This document shows, in pieces, positions 59,776 to 64,000 of a DNA stretch of 64,000 nt. The translations under genes were made by a program, and so were the position numbers. Positions within the stretch are counted from its first letter, which is position 1, and each line of letters begins with the position of its first letter. Source of the stretch: Serratia fonticola (lineage in GTDB: Bacteria > Pseudomonadota > Gammaproteobacteria > Enterobacterales > Enterobacteriaceae); the NCBI RefSeq assembly GCF_001006005.1, contig NZ_CP011254.1, positions 2,418,001 to 2,482,000 of the forward strand. Direction: 5' to 3'. Below the pieces are notes generated by a model that saw only the letters and a program-made list of their open reading frames with translations, was not told where the DNA came from and searched no databases.

Positions 59776-62652
59776 TTACAGTGCGGCGATAGTCGCCTGC
59801 TGTTCCTGCAGCTTCAGCTTACCTTCTTTGCAGGCTGCCAGACGCTCACGCTCTTTGGCCACGACCGCTTCCGGTGCGCGAGCCACAAAGCCTTCGTTGG
59901 ACAGCTTGCCTTCGATAGACGCAATCTCACCATCCAGCTTGCCCATCTCTTTCGACAGACGCGCGATTTCCGCATCCTTGTCGATAAAGCCTGCCATCGG
60001 GATCAGCAGTTCGGCACCGTCCACCAGCTTGGTGACTGAAACCGGGCCTTTCTCGCCTGCAGGCAGCAGGGTGATCGAGCTCAGGCGTGCCAGACGTTCG
60101 ATAAAGCTCTGGTTTTCCTGCACACGACGTTGGGCATCACCATTGGCGTTACGCAGCAGCACTTCCAGCTGTTTGCTTGGCGCGATGTTCATCTCGGCGC
60201 GGATGTTACGCACCGCGATGATTGCCTGCTTGATCCACTCCAGATCGTTCAATGCCTGCTGGTCTTCCAGCGCGGCGTCGAAGGTCGGGAACGGCTGCAG
60301 CATGATGGTATCTGCGGTTTCACCGGTCAGAGGCTTAACACGCTGCCAGATGGTTTCGGTGATAAATGGAATGATTGGGTGCGCCAGGCGCAGCAATGCT
60401 TCCAGCACGGTGATCAGCGTATTACGTGTGCCACGCTGTTCCGCTTCGCTGCCGTTGATCACGACCGGTTTGGTCAATTCCAGATACCAGTCGCAGAACT
60501 GGTTCCAGGTGAATTCGTACAGGATGCCCGCCGCGATATCGAAGCGATAGGTGTCCAGCGCCTCGCGGTAGGCTTTCACCGTGCGGTTGAATTCGGCCAG
60601 GATCCAGCGATCGGCCAGCGACAGCTGCATTTCGCCACCGTTGAAGCCGCAGTCGTGCGCTTCGGTGTTCATCAGCACAAAGCGGCTGGCGTTCCACAGC
60701 TTGTTACAGAAGTTGCGGTAGCCTTCCAGGCGCTTCATATCCCAGTTGATGTCACGACCAGTAGAGGCCAGTGCTGCCAGGGTAAAGCGCAGGGCGTCGG
60801 TGCCGTGCGGTTCGATACCGTTCGGGAACTGCTTCTCGGTGCGCTTGCGGATTTTCTCTGCCAGCTGCGGCTGCATCATGTTGCCGGTACGTTTCTCCAG
60901 CAGGTCTTCCAGCGAGATACCGTCAACCATATCCAGCGGATCGATGACGTTACCCTTCGACTTGGACATCTTCTGCCCTTCGTCGTCGCGGATCAGGCCG
61001 GTCATGTATACGGTCTTGAATGGAACCTGCGGTTTGCCGTTTTCATCTTTGACGAAGTGCATGGTCAGCATGATCATGCGGGCAATCCAGAAGAAGATGA
61101 TGTCGAAGCCGCTGACCAGCACGCTGGTCGGGTGGAAGGTCTTCAGATCTGGAGTCTGCTCTGGCCAACCCAGGGTCGAGAAGGTCCACAGGCCGGAGGA
61201 GAACCAGGTGTCCAGCACGTCTTCATCCTGGTTCAGCGCCACGTCGGCACCCAGGTTGTTTTCGCGGCGCACTTCTTCTTCGGTGCGGCCAACGTAGACT
61301 TTGCCTTCGGCGTCGTACCAGGCCGGGATGCGGTGGCCCCACCACAGCTGACGGGAGATACACCAGTCCTGGATATCGCGCATCCAGCTGAAGTACATGT
61401 TTTCGTACTGCTTAGGCACGAACTGGATCTCACCTTGCTCAACCGCTTCCACCGCGACTTTCGCCAGCGGTGCGGTACGCACGTACCATTGGTCGGTCAG
61501 CATTGGCTCGATAACCACGCCGCCACGGTCGCCGTAAGGCACGGTCAGATCGTGAGGTTTGATCTCTTCCAGCAGGCCGAGTTCGTCAAAGGCGGCAACC
61601 ACGGCTTTACGCGCAGCAAAGCGCTCCAGGCCACGGAACTGCGCTGGCAGCTCGCCGCTGTAGGCGGTGCTGGTTTCGCCCAGGGTGTCGAACACCTCGG
61701 CCACTTCGAGGATGTCACCGTCGAAGCTCAGGATGTTGATCATCGGCAGGCCGTGACGCTTACCCACCTCATAGTCGTTGAAGTCGTGCGCCGGGGTGAT
61801 TTTCACGCAGCCGGTGCCTTTCTCCATATCGGCGTGCTCGTCACCCACGATGCGGATGCGGCGGCCCACCAATGGCAGAATGATCTCTTTGCCAATCAGA
61901 TCCTTGTAGCGTGGATCTTCCGGGTTTACCGCTACGCCGGTATCACCCAGCACGGTTTCCGGACGGGTGGTGGCAACCACCAGGTAGTCTTTGCCTTCCG
62001 CCGTTTTTGCCCCATCGGCCAGCGGATAGCGCAGGTGCCACATGGAACCTTTGGACTCGCGGTTTTCCACTTCCAGATCGGAGATGGCGGTGCGCAGTTT
62101 GGGATCCCAGTTCACCAGGCGTTTGCCACGGTAGATCAGGTCTTCTTTGTACAGGCGGACAAACACTTCTTTAACCGCGTTGGACAGGCCTTCATCCATG
62201 GTGAAGCGCTCGCGCTCCCAATCCACGGAGTTGCCCAGACGGCGCATCTGGCGGGTGATGGTGCCGCCGGACTCGTCCTTCCACTGCCAGATTTTGTCGA
62301 TAAACGCATCGCGGCCATAATCATGGCGAGTTTTATTTTCTTCTGCGGCGATCTTGCGCTCAACCACCATCTGGGTCGCGATACCGGCATGGTCGGTACC
62401 GGCTTGCCACAGGGTATTTTTACCCTGCATGCGCTGGTAGCGGGTCATGGTGTCCATGATGGTCTGCTGGAACGCGTGGCCCATATGCAGGCTGCCGGTA
62501 ACGTTCGGCGGCGGGATCATGATGCAGAAACTTTCCTGGCTGGTATCGCCATTCGGTTTGAAATAGCCCTGGCTTTCCCAGTGATCGTACAGCTTCTGTT
62601 CGATCTGGGTTGGGTCATAGGCGGTATCGAGATCGGTGTTGGTCTTTTCCAT
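59776..62652 (-). CDS. valS: valyl-tRNA synthetase ValS
   Basis: A 958-residue class I synthetase (E. coli 951). HIGH motif as [20 protein letters not shown] motif as [14 protein letters not shown], editing domain with [17 protein letters not shown], anticodon-binding domain, and the C-terminal coiled-coil arm [19 protein letters not shown]. It charges tRNA-Val and hydrolyses misactivated threonine. Starts 14 bp after the holC stop, in the conserved pepA-holC-valS unit. Confidence 0.97.
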   Translation of the reverse strand: MEKTNTDLDTAYDPTQIEQKLYDHWESQGYFKPNGDTSQESFCIMIPPPNVTGSLHMGHAFQQTIMDTMTRYQRMQGKNTLWQAGTDHAGIATQMVVERKIAAEENKTRHDYGRDAFIDKIWQWKDESGGTITRQMRRLGNSVDWERERFTMDEGLSNAVKEVFVRLYKEDLIYRGKRLVNWDPKLRTAISDLEVENRESKGSMWHLRYPLADGAKTAEGKDYLVVATTRPETVLGDTGVAVNPEDPRYKDLIGKEIILPLVGRRIRIVGDEHADMEKGTGCVKITPAHDFNDYEVGKRHGLPMINILSFDGDILEVAEVFDTLGETSTAYSGELPAQFRGLERFAARKAVVAAFDELGLLEEIKPHDLTVPYGDRGGVVIEPMLTDQWYVRTAPLAKVAVEAVEQGEIQFVPKQYENMYFSWMRDIQDWCISRQLWWGHRIPAWYDAEGKVYVGRTEEEVRRENNLGADVALNQDEDVLDTWFSSGLWTFSTLGWPEQTPDLKTFHPTSVLVSGFDIIFFWIARMIMLTMHFVKDENGKPQVPFKTVYMTGLIRDDEGQKMSKSKGNVIDPLDMVDGISLEDLLEKRTGNMMQPQLAEKIRKRTEKQFPNGIEPHGTDALRFTLAALASTGRDINWDMKRLEGYRNFCNKLWNASRFVLMNTEAHDCGFNGGEMQLSLADRWILAEFNRTVKAYREALDTYRFDIAAGILYEFTWNQFCDWYLELTKPVVINGSEAEQRGTRNTLITVLEALLRLAHPIIPFITETIWQRVKPLTGETADTIMLQPFPTFDAALEDQQALNDLEWIKQAIIAVRNIRAEMNIAPSKQLEVLLRNANGDAQRRVQENQSFIERLARLSSITLLPAGEKGPVSVTKLVDGAELLIPMAGFIDKDAEIARLSKEMGKLDGEIASIEGKLSNEGFVARAPEAVVAKERERLAACKEGKLKLQEQQATIAAL

Positions 62653-62666
62653 TTTTATTTCAAGGT

Positions 62667-63116
62667 TCAGTTAGTTGGCGGCGTGGCCGTGGTCAAATGG
62701 AAGCCGACGCTGCGATAGGCTTTGTAACGTTCGCGCGCCAACTGTTTCAAGGTGTCTTCGTAAGGGACGAAGTCTACCACTTCATGGAAAGCAGTAGCAA
62801 AATCTGCAAACTGCGGCAGCAGGGCGATCAGCAGATCGCGCGGGGCATTGCCGCGTTTACCTGGCCAGCACAGCTCGACCGGGGCGCCAAAGTTTGGCCC
62901 TTCGCCTGCCAGGTTGTGCGGTACAAATTGGTGTGGCTCACGTTGCCACAGGGCTTCGTCCAGCCGCTGGGCCTGCTCCTGGCTTTCACAGGCGATCAGC
63001 ACCCGCTTGCCAGCGCGCCATCTTTCGGCGGCAACGGCACAGGCCACAGCCTCGTGTGCACTGAGCGCACCAGCGGGTTCTGCGTGTTCAAGAAGGTAGA
63101 ACGTTGCCTGTTTCAT
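62667..63116 (-). CDS. holC: DNA polymerase III chi subunit HolC
   Basis: A 149-residue chi subunit of the clamp-loader complex, which contacts single-strand-binding protein at the replication fork. Typical segments: [11 protein letters not shown] at the N-terminus, [34 protein letters not shown] and the C-terminal [16 protein letters not shown]. Between pepA and valS as in other enterobacteria. Confidence 0.95.
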   Translation of the reverse strand: MKQATFYLLEHAEPAGALSAHEAVACAVAAERWRAGKRVLIACESQEQAQRLDEALWQREPHQFVPHNLAGEGPNFGAPVELCWPGKRGNAPRDLLIALLPQFADFATAFHEVVDFVPYEDTLKQLARERYKAYRSVGFHLTTATPPTN

Positions 63117-63134
63117 GATTCAATTCACCGTGGC

Positions 63135-63167
63135 CAAAAAATGTAAGGGCACAGCGTGCTGTGCCCT
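63135..63167 (-). terminator. terminator between pepA and holC
   Basis: On the minus strand AGGGCACAGC-AC-GCTGTGCCCT is a perfect 10-bp stem followed by TACATTTTTT, 30 bases after the pepA stop. It shares its sequence with the hairpin after treR at 12254. Confidence 0.85.
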
Positions 63168-63197
63168 CGGTGATTATACCTGAATTACCGCGCGGAT

Positions 63198-64000
<803 letters not shown>

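Noticed and set aside
60130..62718. 862-codon open frame antisense to valS
   Set aside because: It lies wholly on the opposite strand of valS, has no recognisable domain and is explained by the codon bias of the sense gene.

Overview
The window looks like a chromosomal segment of an enterobacterium close to Serratia (Yersiniaceae). Core genes match enterobacterial homologues almost end to end (nrdDG, treRBC, mgtA, pyrLBI-ridA, argI-rraB, valS-holC-pepA). The order pyrBI ... argI-rraB ... yjgM-valS-holC-pepA is the conserved enterobacterial backbone. miaE beside rraB, a 127-bp ERIC element and many copies of a GC-rich palindromic repeat fit the same group. The species cannot be fixed from the sequence alone. 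No rRNA, tRNA, CRISPR array or prophage was seen.

Layout. 1-6.4 kb: a partial phosphonate regulator (phnF), a toxin-antitoxin pair, the anaerobic ribonucleotide reductase genes nrdD and nrdG with NrdR and FNR sites, and a LysR regulator divergent from a small quinone reductase. 6.4-13.4 kb: a lipoprotein beta-glucosidase and the trehalose genes treC-treB-treR. 13.5-23 kb: the mgtL leader and mgtA, a GH20 chitobiase, and a LysR gene divergent from a symporter plus cystathionine beta-lyase unit. 23-30.5 kb: ridA, pyrLBI with its attenuator, and a five-gene peptide-type ABC importer.

30.5-47 kb is accessory. A deleted IS3-family element and an ISNCY-type element sit against the ABC operon. Next comes an MR/P-like chaperone-usher fimbrial operon (major pilin, anchor, usher, chaperone, four minor pilins). 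It contains a reverse transcriptase gene directly before a tip-adhesin-like gene of very unusual codon usage, followed by about 480 nt of hairpin-rich non-coding DNA. Divergent from the operon are a PapI-like regulator, a PglL-like O-oligosaccharyltransferase, a LuxR-type regulator and two decayed secreted-protein genes.

47-64 kb: argI with a double ARG box, rraB and miaE. A probable sugar-acid cluster follows (IclR regulator, KDPG-type aldolase, MFS transporter, two tandem DgoK-like kinases, iron alcohol dehydrogenase), then a GMC dehydrogenase. An IS110-family element has split one of the genomic palindromic repeats, and yjgM, valS, holC and the start of pepA close the window.

Most notable observations: (1) the non-coding end of the IS110 element carries a readable bridge-RNA architecture whose target guides match the repeat the element sits in and whose donor guide matches its own end; (2) a reverse transcriptase embedded in a fimbrial operon next to the adhesin gene and a structured non-coding tract, a candidate for an undescribed adhesin-linked retroelement; (3) a sugar-acid cluster with duplicated 2-keto-3-deoxy kinase genes and no dehydratase.
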